DNA of 64,000 nucleotides from positions 106,047 to 170,046 of the forward strand of contig DF970670.1 of the NCBI GenBank assembly GCA_001270045.2. Direction: 5' to 3'. The stretch's first letter is position 1, and every line of letters begins with the position of its first letter. Origin of the DNA: Bacteroidales bacterium 6E (GTDB lineage Bacteria > Bacteroidota > Bacteroidia > Bacteroidales > Prolixibacteraceae). The notes under the pieces were generated by a model. The model saw only the letters and a list, made by a program, of their open reading frames with translations. It did not search any database and had not been told where the DNA came from. The position numbers and the translations under genes were made by a program. Below are positions 27,039 through 36,323 of the stretch, piece by piece.

Positions 27039-29885
27039 ATGAATTGTATGGATATGAAATGGAAAAACCGGGGAGGAATGATTGCCTCTGCTTTGTGGAT
27101 CTTTCTGATGCTCCCGTTGTTGGGGTGGGCACAGAATCATGATGTCATCCGGATAAAAACCGATAAAGGGATACAAGTGACCCTGCCTGGTGGAAGTCAA
27201 GGCCAACCGGCATCCGTGCCCCTGGTTTCGTTTAAGATCGGGGAAAAGCAATACTCTTCACTCGATGCCACCGCCCAGGAAGAAAGCGGCCAGATTGAAG
27301 GAGTGGTAAGGCTGGAGTGGTCAAAAGCGGATTATAGTCCGGGCGAAAAGATCACCATCCGGTTCACGAACCTGTCGAAGGATACCGTGTGGCTTCACAA
27401 TATCGTTCCTTTTGGTGTGTCCCCCAACCGGGTACATATCACCGGAAAAGGAAACCATGGCTTGTCACGGACACATCTTTTCCGTCCGGGCAAGGAGCCT
27501 GTCAACGTAATCGTGCCCGATAATGCATGGGATCTTGGTTTTGCAGTATTGGAGACCGATAACGGCAATAACGTGGCTGCCCTGACACGCAGGGACAGGG
27601 ATAAGATCGAGAATGGCAAACGGCGCCGTTTCGAGACTGAACTGAACCCGGGAGGCAGCGTTACCTATACCCTTTGGGCCGATAATTATAAGGGCGACTG
27701 GCAGGAAGGACTGCGCCTAATGTTCCAGGACCGCATGTTATATGATGTCGAACCCGGCTCTTTCGACCAGACGCTGTTTGAAAGGGATGACCTGAAATGG
27801 GTCCGCCATGCCTATGTGTCTCATTTGATGCAGACCTGGGATGGTTACTATTACGACTATACCGACGGGAAATTCCATCTCGAAGACTTTGTCAAGAGAG
27901 GAATTGGGCTCTATGGAGGTGACGATTTTATCGGTATCTGGCCTACCTGGCCAACACTTGGCCTTGACCAGCGAAACCAGTGGGACCTCTTCAGGGATCT
28001 CCCCGGGGGAATGGCCCGGATAAGGAAACTCACCGAAATGTGCAATACCTATGGCTCCCGGTTATTCATTTGTTACAATCCGTGGGATGAAAGTACCCGC
28101 AATGAAGGTCATGCCCAGGGTATGGCCAATATCATCGACGAATCCGGATCGGATGGCGTTGTGCTCGATACCATGGGTGAATCGAGCAAGGAATTGCAGA
28201 ATGCGGCCGATTCGGTCAGGAGTGGCGTCGTACTTTACAGTGAAGGGATGGCAGTGCCCCGCGACATGCAGGGAATTGTTTCGGGCCGTGTCCATAATGC
28301 CCTTTATTATCCCCCCATGCTGAACCTCAATAAATTCATCAAACCCGAATTTGCCATTTTCAGGGTTGCCGAGCTCTTCAAGGAACCCATCCGCAGGGAA
28401 TACAATCACTCTTTTTTCAATGGCTATGGCCTCGAAATGAACATTTTTGCTCCAGGAAAGCCGGAATGGGCCGAGGAGCAGTATCGCTACCTCGGTCGAA
28501 CTACAAGGATCCTAAGGGAGAACAGTTTCAACTTTGTATATGGTGAGTATGTTCCCCTGATCCCGACCACCCGTGACCAGATCTGGGTGAATCAGTGGAC
28601 CCTCCCCGAAAAGACGGTTTACACGATCTACAGTTTGGTGCCTGAGGGTTACAGGGGCCAGCTGTTCGAAGTGGAACCAAGGGAAGGCTTACATTATGTG
28701 GATGTATGGAGCCACCGCGAATTGAAGCCACAGGAAAAGGACGGCAAATGGTATATTGAGGTCGAAACTGACGCATTTAACCAGTCGTGGCTGGGTACCA
28801 ACAATGAGGGAGCAGTTTCGTGTGTGATCGCACTGCCTGAATTGCTTGAAATTTCACGCGACTATGATGTCCTGAAGGTTAAGGCCAACCGTGGGGATGA
28901 AATCAGGATTTGGGCCGGCATGCCGGAATATGGAAAGGAACCGTTAACACTGAAACCCGGCCGGCACGATGTGAACCTGATGGAGCACTTCAGGCGTTTT
29001 GAAGGGCGCTTCATCGTTCAGCTGATGGCCGATGGGATCCTTATCGACGAAAGAATCGAGGAGATCAAAGCCGGTACTCCCCGACTGATCAGCAAGGTAG
29101 TCGGCACAGACGTAGCAACGGCAGTCCCCGACCGTATGGTCAGGATCCCGGCAGGTAAGTTTACATTCAAGGCCACCAACGGTGATGAGTTCATCCCTTA
29201 TCCAAAAGACAACCAGGGCAGGGAGTATGACATGAAATCGTTCTTCATGGATAAGTTCCCGGTGACCAACAAGGAGTTTAAGGCGTTTCTCGATGCCTCA
29301 GGCTATCAACCTGCCGATAAGGCCAATTTCCTGAAACACTGGGAGAATGGAATGATACCCAAGGGACAGGAAAACTTCCCGGTGGTGTATGTTTCCTATG
29401 AGGATGCCAGGGCTTATGCCAAATGGGCGGGCAAGAGATTGCCATCAGAAGTCGAATGGCAATATGCAGCCCAAACACCTGCGCAGAATGAATGGCCCTG
29501 GAAACAAACCAAACCCGTAAAGCGGGTCAATCAGTTCATAACAGAAACCCTGACCGTTTCCAATCTGGAGGGAATCGATAAAAGACATTGCAACCTGGGC
29601 GACGGCAACCTTTATGAGGTAGGCAAGTATCCCAGGGGAGCCAATCCATATGGACTACAAGACCTTGTGGGTTGTGTATGGCAGCTCACCAACGACCTGT
29701 ATGCCAATGGAAGCTACAGGTATGTCATACTGAAAGGCGGCAGCTATTTCAAACCTTCCTCCAGCTGGTGGTATGTTCAGGGTGGACCGCGCGAATTGCA
29801 CTACCGTCAGCATTTGCTCAGGGTTTCTGAAGGTTTCGAAAGAAATGCCACCGTAGGTTTCCGATGCATAAAAGATGCAGAATAA
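27039..29885 (+). CDS. Giant secreted protein: glycosidase-like barrel plus C-terminal FGE-sulfatase fold (paralogue 2)
   Basis: A 948-residue paralogue of the preceding protein, starting 34 nt after it. The signal peptide (IASALWIFLMLPLLGWAQ) is followed by the same three-part layout: a beta-rich region with HGLSRTHLFRPGKEPVNVIVPDNAWD, a barrel with GGDDF at 293-297, GVVLDTMGES (Asp377) and YSEGMAVP (Glu402), and an FGE-sulfatase fold from residue 700. The Asp-Glu spacing is 25 residues in both copies, which supports a shared active site. In the FGE part, KGGSYFKPSSSWWYV and VGFRCI are kept, but again no FGE-type cysteine pair. The two copies differ mainly in the linker between barrel and FGE fold. 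A GH-like role is inferred from context and motif shape. Confidence 0.8.
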   Translation: MNCMDMKWKNRGGMIASALWIFLMLPLLGWAQNHDVIRIKTDKGIQVTLPGGSQGQPASVPLVSFKIGEKQYSSLDATAQEESGQIEGVVRLEWSKADYSPGEKITIRFTNLSKDTVWLHNIVPFGVSPNRVHITGKGNHGLSRTHLFRPGKEPVNVIVPDNAWDLGFAVLETDNGNNVAALTRRDRDKIENGKRRRFETELNPGGSVTYTLWADNYKGDWQEGLRLMFQDRMLYDVEPGSFDQTLFERDDLKWVRHAYVSHLMQTWDGYYYDYTDGKFHLEDFVKRGIGLYGGDDFIGIWPTWPTLGLDQRNQWDLFRDLPGGMARIRKLTEMCNTYGSRLFICYNPWDESTRNEGHAQGMANIIDESGSDGVVLDTMGESSKELQNAADSVRSGVVLYSEGMAVPRDMQGIVSGRVHNALYYPPMLNLNKFIKPEFAIFRVAELFKEPIRREYNHSFFNGYGLEMNIFAPGKPEWAEEQYRYLGRTTRILRENSFNFVYGEYVPLIPTTRDQIWVNQWTLPEKTVYTIYSLVPEGYRGQLFEVEPREGLHYVDVWSHRELKPQEKDGKWYIEVETDAFNQSWLGTNNEGAVSCVIALPELLEISRDYDVLKVKANRGDEIRIWAGMPEYGKEPLTLKPGRHDVNLMEHFRRFEGRFIVQLMADGILIDERIEEIKAGTPRLISKVVGTDVATAVPDRMVRIPAGKFTFKATNGDEFIPYPKDNQGREYDMKSFFMDKFPVTNKEFKAFLDASGYQPADKANFLKHWENGMIPKGQENFPVVYVSYEDARAYAKWAGKRLPSEVEWQYAAQTPAQNEWPWKQTKPVKRVNQFITETLTVSNLEGIDKRHCNLGDGNLYEVGKYPRGANPYGLQDLVGCVWQLTNDLYANGSYRYVILKGGSYFKPSSSWWYVQGGPRELHYRQHLLRVSEGFERNATVGFRCIKDAE

Positions 29886-30017
29886 TAATCAAGTATAATG
29901 ACCAACTAAAAGTGCGCATGGGCATGGTCTGGTTCCGGAAGTATCCTGATTGTACGGATGCCGGAATTGACGGAATCAGACGATGCCATGCAGCTTTAAA
30001 TTAAAATTTTGAACCGT

Positions 30018-32036
30018 ATGAAAAACAGAATCACATTTCTCATGGTGTTTGCATTGTGCTTCAGCTTGAATGCAGTGGCACAGCATCAGCATGCTCATCC
30101 TCCAGGATCGCAATACATGAATAACCGTGCCCCCCTTGTTGAAAAACCCTATATGGAACTTCCCCTGGGAGCCATCAAGCCTGAGGGCTGGCTCAAACAG
30201 CAACTCATCAGCCAAAAGGAAGGTCTTACCGGAAACCTCGACACTGCCTATGAACATGTTATGGGTAAACGGAATGGCTGGCTAGGTGGTGACGGCGATG
30301 TCTGGGAACGCGGACCTTACTGGATTGATGGCCTTCTGCCATTGGCCTATATCCTGGATGATAAGGCATTGATCGAAAAGACCAAACCATGGGTCGAATG
30401 GGCTATCCAGAGCCAGAAAACGAACGGGTATTTCGGTCCCGATACCGACAGGCCTGCCGAAGCCGGACTTCAAAGAAACAACGCACACGACTGGTGGCCG
30501 AAAATGGTAATGCTGAAAGTGCTGCAACAATACTACTCTGCCACTGAAGATAAAAGAGTGATCGACCTGATGCTCAATTATTTCCGATACCAACTCAGGG
30601 AATTGCCCACAACTCCCCTGAACAACTGGACCCGCTGGGGAATGTACAGGGGGGGCGATAACCTTTCTGTCATATACTGGTTATACAACCAGACCGGGGA
30701 AAGCTTTTTGCTTAACCTGGCCGAATTGGTGCATCACCAGACTTATAACTGGACGGATGCCTTCCTGAATGGTAACCTGACCCATGAGTGGAGTTATCAT
30801 TGTGTCAATGTCGGACAGGCCATGAAAGAGCCAATCGTTTATTTCCAGCAGAACAAAAATCCCAAATACATTGAATCGGTAAGGAAAGGGTTGTCTGACC
30901 TCCGCAATTATCATGGTCTGGCCCATGGATTGTATGGTGCCGATGAACTGATGCACGGAAATAATCCCACCCAGGGATCTGAATTGTGTACGGCAGTGGA
31001 AATGATGTTTTCGATGGAAACCATCATCCCGATCACCGGGGAAGTCGAATTTGCTGACCATCTCGAGAAAGTGGCCTTTAATGCATTGCCAACCCAGGCA
31101 ACCGACAACTACGACAGCAGGCAGTATTACCAGCAGGCTAACCAGGTGGTTGTTTCAAGGCATCCCAGGAATTTCAATACGGCTTACGAAGGAACCGACC
31201 AGCTTTTTGGCGTCCTGACCGGTTATCCATGCTGTACTTCCAATATGCACCAGGGCTGGCCCAAGTTCACCCAAAACCTCTGGTATGCCACTTCCGACGG
31301 TGGTGTCGCCGCATTGGTCTATTCACCGTCAAGCGTGAAGTTGAAAGTGGCCGACGGTACCGAAATTTCCGTGAAGGAAGAAACCATGTATCCTTTTGAT
31401 GAAACCATCAAATTCACCGTGACCACTCCCCGTGCGGTTAAATTCCCCTTCCACCTGCGTATTCCTGCCTGGTGCCAGAACGCCAGTGTCAGGATCAATG
31501 GTACGCTCCACGATGAGTATAATGGGAACCAGGTCGTCAAAATCAAAAGGGAATGGAAAAGCGGCGATGTGATAGAGCTGGTCCTCCCCATGAAACTACG
31601 CAATGAAAGGTGGCACGAAAATTCGGTTTCAATAGAGCGCGGACCTTTGAATTTCGCGCTGAAAATCGGTGAGAAATGGAACCGAATCAAGAACAACGAC
31701 CGATTCGGGGAGTTTTATTACGAAGTTGAACCGACCACTCCCTGGAATTATGGACTGATTGAATCTACCTTTGCCGATCTGGAGAAGAATTATGAAGTGG
31801 TGACCAGAAAGGTCGATCCAAACGCTTATCCCTGGAACCCGGAAAACAGTCCGGTCGAAATCAGGGCCAAAGGGGTCATCATCCCATTCTGGACCATGTA
31901 CAATGGCTCGGCCGGACCTTTGCCTTACAGTCCGCAATACCAGTTAAAAACCGCAGAGCCCGAAAATATCACCCTTATACCATACGGCTGCACCACACTG
32001 AGAGTTGCCCAGTTCCCGGTTGTAAGGGTCCAGTAG
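30018..32036 (+). CDS. GH127/GH146-superfamily (DUF1680) beta-L-arabinofuranosidase-like enzyme
   Basis: A secreted enzyme of about 672 residues. The ATG at 30018 starts a signal peptide (ITFLMVFALCFSLNAVAQ); an in-frame TTG at 30009 is less likely. The catalytic part is an (alpha/alpha)6 barrel followed by beta domains. The zinc and catalytic residues of the family are visible: Glu322 and Cys324 in SELC, and Cys405-Cys406 in YPCCTSNMHQGW. The first cysteine of that pair is the expected nucleophile. Characterised GH127/GH146 members release beta-L-arabinofuranose, but DUF1680 is broad and other linkages are possible. It is separated from the gene before by about 130 bp and precedes a GH63-like lipoprotein. 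Confidence 0.85.
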   Translation: MKNRITFLMVFALCFSLNAVAQHQHAHPPGSQYMNNRAPLVEKPYMELPLGAIKPEGWLKQQLISQKEGLTGNLDTAYEHVMGKRNGWLGGDGDVWERGPYWIDGLLPLAYILDDKALIEKTKPWVEWAIQSQKTNGYFGPDTDRPAEAGLQRNNAHDWWPKMVMLKVLQQYYSATEDKRVIDLMLNYFRYQLRELPTTPLNNWTRWGMYRGGDNLSVIYWLYNQTGESFLLNLAELVHHQTYNWTDAFLNGNLTHEWSYHCVNVGQAMKEPIVYFQQNKNPKYIESVRKGLSDLRNYHGLAHGLYGADELMHGNNPTQGSELCTAVEMMFSMETIIPITGEVEFADHLEKVAFNALPTQATDNYDSRQYYQQANQVVVSRHPRNFNTAYEGTDQLFGVLTGYPCCTSNMHQGWPKFTQNLWYATSDGGVAALVYSPSSVKLKVADGTEISVKEETMYPFDETIKFTVTTPRAVKFPFHLRIPAWCQNASVRINGTLHDEYNGNQVVKIKREWKSGDVIELVLPMKLRNERWHENSVSIERGPLNFALKIGEKWNRIKNNDRFGEFYYEVEPTTPWNYGLIESTFADLEKNYEVVTRKVDPNAYPWNPENSPVEIRAKGVIIPFWTMYNGSAGPLPYSPQYQLKTAEPENITLIPYGCTTLRVAQFPVVRVQ

Positions 32037-32084
32037 GCAATGGTCCGTATTCTTTGTTTTGTCTGATGTTAATGATTTATTGAA

Positions 32085-34775
32085 ATGAGAATATCCAATC
32101 TTTGGCTCCTTGTGCTGGTTGCCCTGCTGGTCTCCTGTACGGAGGAGAAAAAACCATGGCTTTCGCAGCTTTCGGCGGGGAAGGACTTTCCCATCTATAC
32201 CACCTATGCCGCCGCCCAGGGCCGTTCTGACTATCTTCTCGACCAGGGCTATGAATTCAGGTATGACCGTGAACAGTTCGGGGCTGACTTTATAACCGAC
32301 ACAGGGGGAGATATTGCATTTGGCTTCCGCAGGAATGGCCAGTGGGTGTACAAGGTGTCTGAAATGGCGGTCGCTCCCGTGATCACGGCCTCTTATCCCG
32401 ACATGGTCTCATGGGTGTTTCAACCTTTTGGGGATGTACGGGTTAAAGCCCGGTTCTTTACCTATTCATCGCGGTCAGCCATGGTCGATTTTGAAATTAC
32501 CAATGTCGGAAAGGAAAAAATTGACCTGGAGATCTTTCCTTTCATGAGGAGCAACCAGCGGAGATACCACAGTTTTGAGAACCATGGTGATCAGGGCTGG
32601 ATGGCTTTCTCACACGAGGAATACCCTGACGGCTGGACTTTGGCCCACGATCTGCCGTATACCGACAGTATCCGTAACGTCCTGTTGCTTTCTGTGCAAC
32701 CTGACGCAACAGCCTCATTTAACAGTGAGAATGGTGAATCCCCATTGGTCCCCTCCGGGATAATCCTTGACCGGCAACCTGTACGCCAGCTTACCGGACG
32801 GCTTTATAATGAAGCAGGGGAGCGCCTGACTGGTGGTAGTCCTGTCAATCGGATCCATTTGAAAGTCAATGGACAGGAAAATATCCTGATCACGGAGAAC
32901 AGTCCGGTTTTTGGTTCAACCCAGCCTACCTTCGAGATGAACGGCTATTTCAGGACTGAAGCCGGGAATTTGGATTCTAATGCCAGGACCTACCGGATGA
33001 CTGGCTACAACGAAAATCTGGGCGCACAGGGAACCGTGACAGGTGAGTTTTCGGGAACTTCTGCCCGTAAGGATGTGGTTTTGAACGACAGTGAGATGCC
33101 GTTGGTGAACGAGATTACATTCACTGAAGGACAGCTTACATGGGGCAGTGCCCCGAATGCAGAGTCGTATTCGGTGTACAGGAGGAAATATCCTGATGCT
33201 GTATATGTAAGGGTGGCCGAAAAGATCAGTGAGCCTCTGTTCAGGGATCCTGAATCTGCGGATGGCGTTACTTATGGCTATGTGGTGACATGCCATTTCA
33301 AGGGCAGGGAGAGTATCCACTCGAGGGAGGCCATGAATGTTCCGGTAATCAGTTTTGACGATTACCTTACGACCGGCAACCGTCAAACCGACCCTGTTGG
33401 GAATGTCCGCGTTGTTGCCTTTCAGAAAGGCCTGAGCCTTGCCGCCGGAAAGTCGGAAAGGATCAGGCTGGTCAGGTCGGTTTTCCCGGTAAAGGAATCT
33501 CTCGATACAAATCTCGATGAAGCCCGTAAGTTGTTGTCAATGGATATTCAGCCCTTCGAGGACGAAAATATGGCGCTGCTCAACCAGGTGAAGACCTTCA
33601 GCTTTGCCGACGAAAAACAGACTGCCCTTTACTGGAGTAACGTGAACATGATGCGTCAACAGTTTTACCCGCCCCAGGCCAAGTCGGACTATAACTATTA
33701 CGTTTTCTCCCGTGAGCCAATCTGGGGATGGGGACATGGCGGACAGGTGTTCCACGAGAGCATCGTGATGCTTGCCTACGCCAGCGTAAATCCCGAAGAG
33801 GCCATGAACTCGCAGCGTGTGTACAGCCAGCGACAGTACCCGAACGGGTATATCAATTACCGGACGGGTTCTTATCTGGATGAGATCATCGAGCACAATG
33901 GCGAACTTACATCCTCTGCCCCATGGTACTCATGGCTGAACTGGGAGGTGTATAAAATGACCGGAGACAAGGCATTCCTCAGGGAAATGTACGATTCGTC
34001 GGTGAAGTTTTATGAGTTCTATGTCTCCCATCGCGACAAGGACAATGACGGCCTGTGTGAGTGGGGTGGCCATGCGGTGCTGGAGTCGGTCAGGGATGCC
34101 CTGGTTGCTGTTTGGGATGAGGTTGCCTGGCCTGCCAATTTTGAGGCCCTCGACCTGAACTGCATGATGGTCATGGAGGCGAAATCACTGGAGGCCATGG
34201 CCCTGGAGCTTGGTCTGCAGCATGAGGCCAGCCGCTGGAAAGCTGACCATGAAAAGCGGGCGACACTCATCAACCAGCTCTGCTGGGATCCCGAAACTTC
34301 CTTCTATTACCATGTCGACAAGGAGAACCACACATTTACCCATAAAACCGAAAATGACCTGAAGCGGATGGAGATCATCGGGTTCTTGCCGCTTTGGGCT
34401 GGCATTGCCTCAAAGGAGCAGGCAGAGGCACTCGTCGGTCACCTGACAAATCCCGATAAGTTCTGGCGAAAGTATGGCATTCCTTCCTTATCAGCCGACG
34501 ACAGCTACTATAACGATAAGGGATATTGGAACGGTCCGGTGTGGGTGCAGTGGAATTACCTGATACAGAGAGGACTCGCTGATTATGGTTACCACGGCGA
34601 GGCAACCGAACTGGTCCGCAGGGTTTCCGATGTGATGCACGACAGGCTTTCAAAGGACCATAACCTCTGGGAATTTTACAGTCCTGACGAATTGTGGGGT
34701 GGACATCATAAAACATACATCTGGGCAGGAATTGTCAACCGGATGATGGAGGATGTAGCTTCTTACAATCCATAG
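32085..34775 (+). CDS. GH63-like glycosidase lipoprotein
   Basis: An 896-residue lipoprotein (lipobox LVSC). The N-terminal 260 residues form a beta-sandwich (FFTYSSRSAMVDFEITNVG). An inserted Ig/FN3-like region at about 350-420 (EGQLTWGSAPNAESYSVYRRK) follows. The C-terminal 400 residues are an (alpha/alpha)6 barrel of the GH63/trehalase type: WGWGHGGQVFHES, RDKDNDGLCEWGG and YWNGPVWVQWNYLIQRGLADYG are diagnostic. GH63 members are alpha-glucosidases, mannosylglycerate hydrolases or similar inverting enzymes, and the exact linkage cannot be read from sequence. It lies 48 nt after the GH127-type gene and before a terminator at 34,811. Confidence 0.82.
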   Translation: MRISNLWLLVLVALLVSCTEEKKPWLSQLSAGKDFPIYTTYAAAQGRSDYLLDQGYEFRYDREQFGADFITDTGGDIAFGFRRNGQWVYKVSEMAVAPVITASYPDMVSWVFQPFGDVRVKARFFTYSSRSAMVDFEITNVGKEKIDLEIFPFMRSNQRRYHSFENHGDQGWMAFSHEEYPDGWTLAHDLPYTDSIRNVLLLSVQPDATASFNSENGESPLVPSGIILDRQPVRQLTGRLYNEAGERLTGGSPVNRIHLKVNGQENILITENSPVFGSTQPTFEMNGYFRTEAGNLDSNARTYRMTGYNENLGAQGTVTGEFSGTSARKDVVLNDSEMPLVNEITFTEGQLTWGSAPNAESYSVYRRKYPDAVYVRVAEKISEPLFRDPESADGVTYGYVVTCHFKGRESIHSREAMNVPVISFDDYLTTGNRQTDPVGNVRVVAFQKGLSLAAGKSERIRLVRSVFPVKESLDTNLDEARKLLSMDIQPFEDENMALLNQVKTFSFADEKQTALYWSNVNMMRQQFYPPQAKSDYNYYVFSREPIWGWGHGGQVFHESIVMLAYASVNPEEAMNSQRVYSQRQYPNGYINYRTGSYLDEIIEHNGELTSSAPWYSWLNWEVYKMTGDKAFLREMYDSSVKFYEFYVSHRDKDNDGLCEWGGHAVLESVRDALVAVWDEVAWPANFEALDLNCMMVMEAKSLEAMALELGLQHEASRWKADHEKRATLINQLCWDPETSFYYHVDKENHTFTHKTENDLKRMEIIGFLPLWAGIASKEQAEALVGHLTNPDKFWRKYGIPSLSADDSYYNDKGYWNGPVWVQWNYLIQRGLADYGYHGEATELVRRVSDVMHDRLSKDHNLWEFYSPDELWGGHHKTYIWAGIVNRMMEDVASYNP

Positions 34776-34810
34776 AATCTTATCCATTTAGTTTTTTCTT
34801 TATAACCTTT

Positions 34811-34843
34811 GGGGGGACAGCAGCGGTACTGTCTCCCCTTTTT
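34811..34843 (+). terminator. Terminator after the GH63-like gene
   Basis: A 10-bp stem (GGGGGGACAG with CTGTCTCCCC, one G-T wobble) and an 8-nt loop are followed immediately by TTTTT. Confidence 0.85.
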
Positions 34844-34988
34844 CATGTATTCTATTAAGGTCCCACTATCCTTTATGGCTGTCCCCACTTCTTAAAATTC
34901 ACCTTCGGAAAGATATTTCTGGCAAAGAATTTATAATATTAGTCTTTCAAACCGGATAACCTTTTGCCGGTGGATCAACCAAAACTGT

Positions 34989-36314
34989 ATGAAACGACAT
35001 TTCCTCTTTAAAAGCGCGATCGTCGCTTCCCTGGCGGGCTTCCTCTTTGGCTTCGATACGGTCGTGATCTCGGGTGCCGAACAAACCATCCAGGAGCTCT
35101 GGTCACTAAGCAGCACGCTGCACGGACTGGCCATCAGCATGGCCCTCTGGGGTACGGTGCTGGGTTCGGTGGTGGGGGGATGGCCCTCTGAATACTTCGG
35201 ACGAAAGAAGACCTTGCTCTGGATTGGTGTACTCTACCTTTCATCGGCCATCGGCTCTGCCCTGGCGCCCGACGTCTATTCGCTCATGTTCTTCCGGTTT
35301 ATCGGCGGGTTGGGAGTCGGGATATCGACCGTGGCGGCCCCCATGTTCATCGCCGAGATTGCCCCACCCAAATTCAGGGGACGGCTTACCGGAATGTTCC
35401 AGTTCAACATTGTCTTCGGGATCCTGGTCGCCTTTCTGTCCAATTCGTTGCTTGGTGATGTCGGTGAGCACGCCTGGCGATGGATGCTGGGCGTTGAGGC
35501 TTTCCCTGCCCTGATATTTGCCGTTCTCTGTATCGGATTGCCTGAAAGTCCAAGATGGCTGATTGTCCACCAGAAGGACCGCGACGGCGGCATGGCCGTG
35601 TTGCGCAAGACGAGTCCGGATGCCTCCGAAGAGGAGCTCAACCTGTGGGTCGACGAGATTGTGGCTTCGGCCGACCAGCCAAGGCAGTCGAGGCATCTCT
35701 TCTCAAAAAGGCTGATGAAACCGGTCACGCTGGCTTTCCTGGTCGCCTTCTTCAACCAGCTCTCGGGGATCAACGCCATTCTCTATTTTGCCCCCCGGAT
35801 CTTCGAGATGACCGGACTGGGTACCGAGGCGGCCCTCCTGCAATCGGTGGGTATCGGCGTGGCCAACCTGGTCTTTACGTTTACCGGACTATGGCTGATC
35901 GACCGGTTGGGCCGGCGAACGTTGCTCTTCATCGGATCGATCGGGTACATCATTTCACTCGGACTCACCACCTGGGCTTTCGCATCGGGGAACTTCGCGC
36001 TGGTACCGATCTACATCTTCGGGTTCATCGCTGCCCATGCCATCGGACAGGGTACCGTAATCTGGGTGTTTATCAGTGAGATATTCCCCAATGCCCAGCG
36101 GGCTTTCGGACAATCACTCGGGAGTTTCACCCACTGGTTTTTCGCGGCCCTGCTTACCCTCTTCTTTCCGGTCATGGCCGATGCCCTTGCACCCCAGTAC
36201 ATCTTCGGCCTCTTCCTGGCCATGATGGTCCTGCAGCTCCTGTGGGTGATCCTGGCGGTACCCGAAACCAAGGGCATCCCCCTCGAAGAAATGGAATCCA
36301 ATCTTTCCAAATAA
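34989..36314 (+). CDS. MFS sugar:H+ symporter
   Basis: A 441-residue inner-membrane transporter of the sugar porter family within the major facilitator superfamily. Family signatures are GFLFGFDTVVISGAEQ at the first helix, the first-half RX3GRR-like loop (SEYFGRKKTLLW), PESPRWL after helix 6, QLSGINAILYFAPRIF in helix 7, DRLGRRTLLFIG, and PETKGIPLEEME at the C-terminus. It should import the monosaccharide freed by the neighbouring enzymes, but the sugar cannot be deduced. The GH2 gene starts 9 nt downstream, so both are cotranscribed. It is somewhat shorter than XylE-type symporters because the central loop is short. Confidence 0.92.
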   Translation: MKRHFLFKSAIVASLAGFLFGFDTVVISGAEQTIQELWSLSSTLHGLAISMALWGTVLGSVVGGWPSEYFGRKKTLLWIGVLYLSSAIGSALAPDVYSLMFFRFIGGLGVGISTVAAPMFIAEIAPPKFRGRLTGMFQFNIVFGILVAFLSNSLLGDVGEHAWRWMLGVEAFPALIFAVLCIGLPESPRWLIVHQKDRDGGMAVLRKTSPDASEEELNLWVDEIVASADQPRQSRHLFSKRLMKPVTLAFLVAFFNQLSGINAILYFAPRIFEMTGLGTEAALLQSVGIGVANLVFTFTGLWLIDRLGRRTLLFIGSIGYIISLGLTTWAFASGNFALVPIYIFGFIAAHAIGQGTVIWVFISEIFPNAQRAFGQSLGSFTHWFFAALLTLFFPVMADALAPQYIFGLFLAMMVLQLLWVILAVPETKGIPLEEMESNLSK

Positions 36315-36323
36315 CCGTTTATC

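Noticed and set aside
26306-29885. The SUMF1-like domains as genuine sulfatase activators for the nearby sulfatases
   Set aside because: The last segment, where FGE has its catalytic cysteines, contains only the structural GFRC cysteine, and the domains are fused to a large exported glycosidase-like protein.
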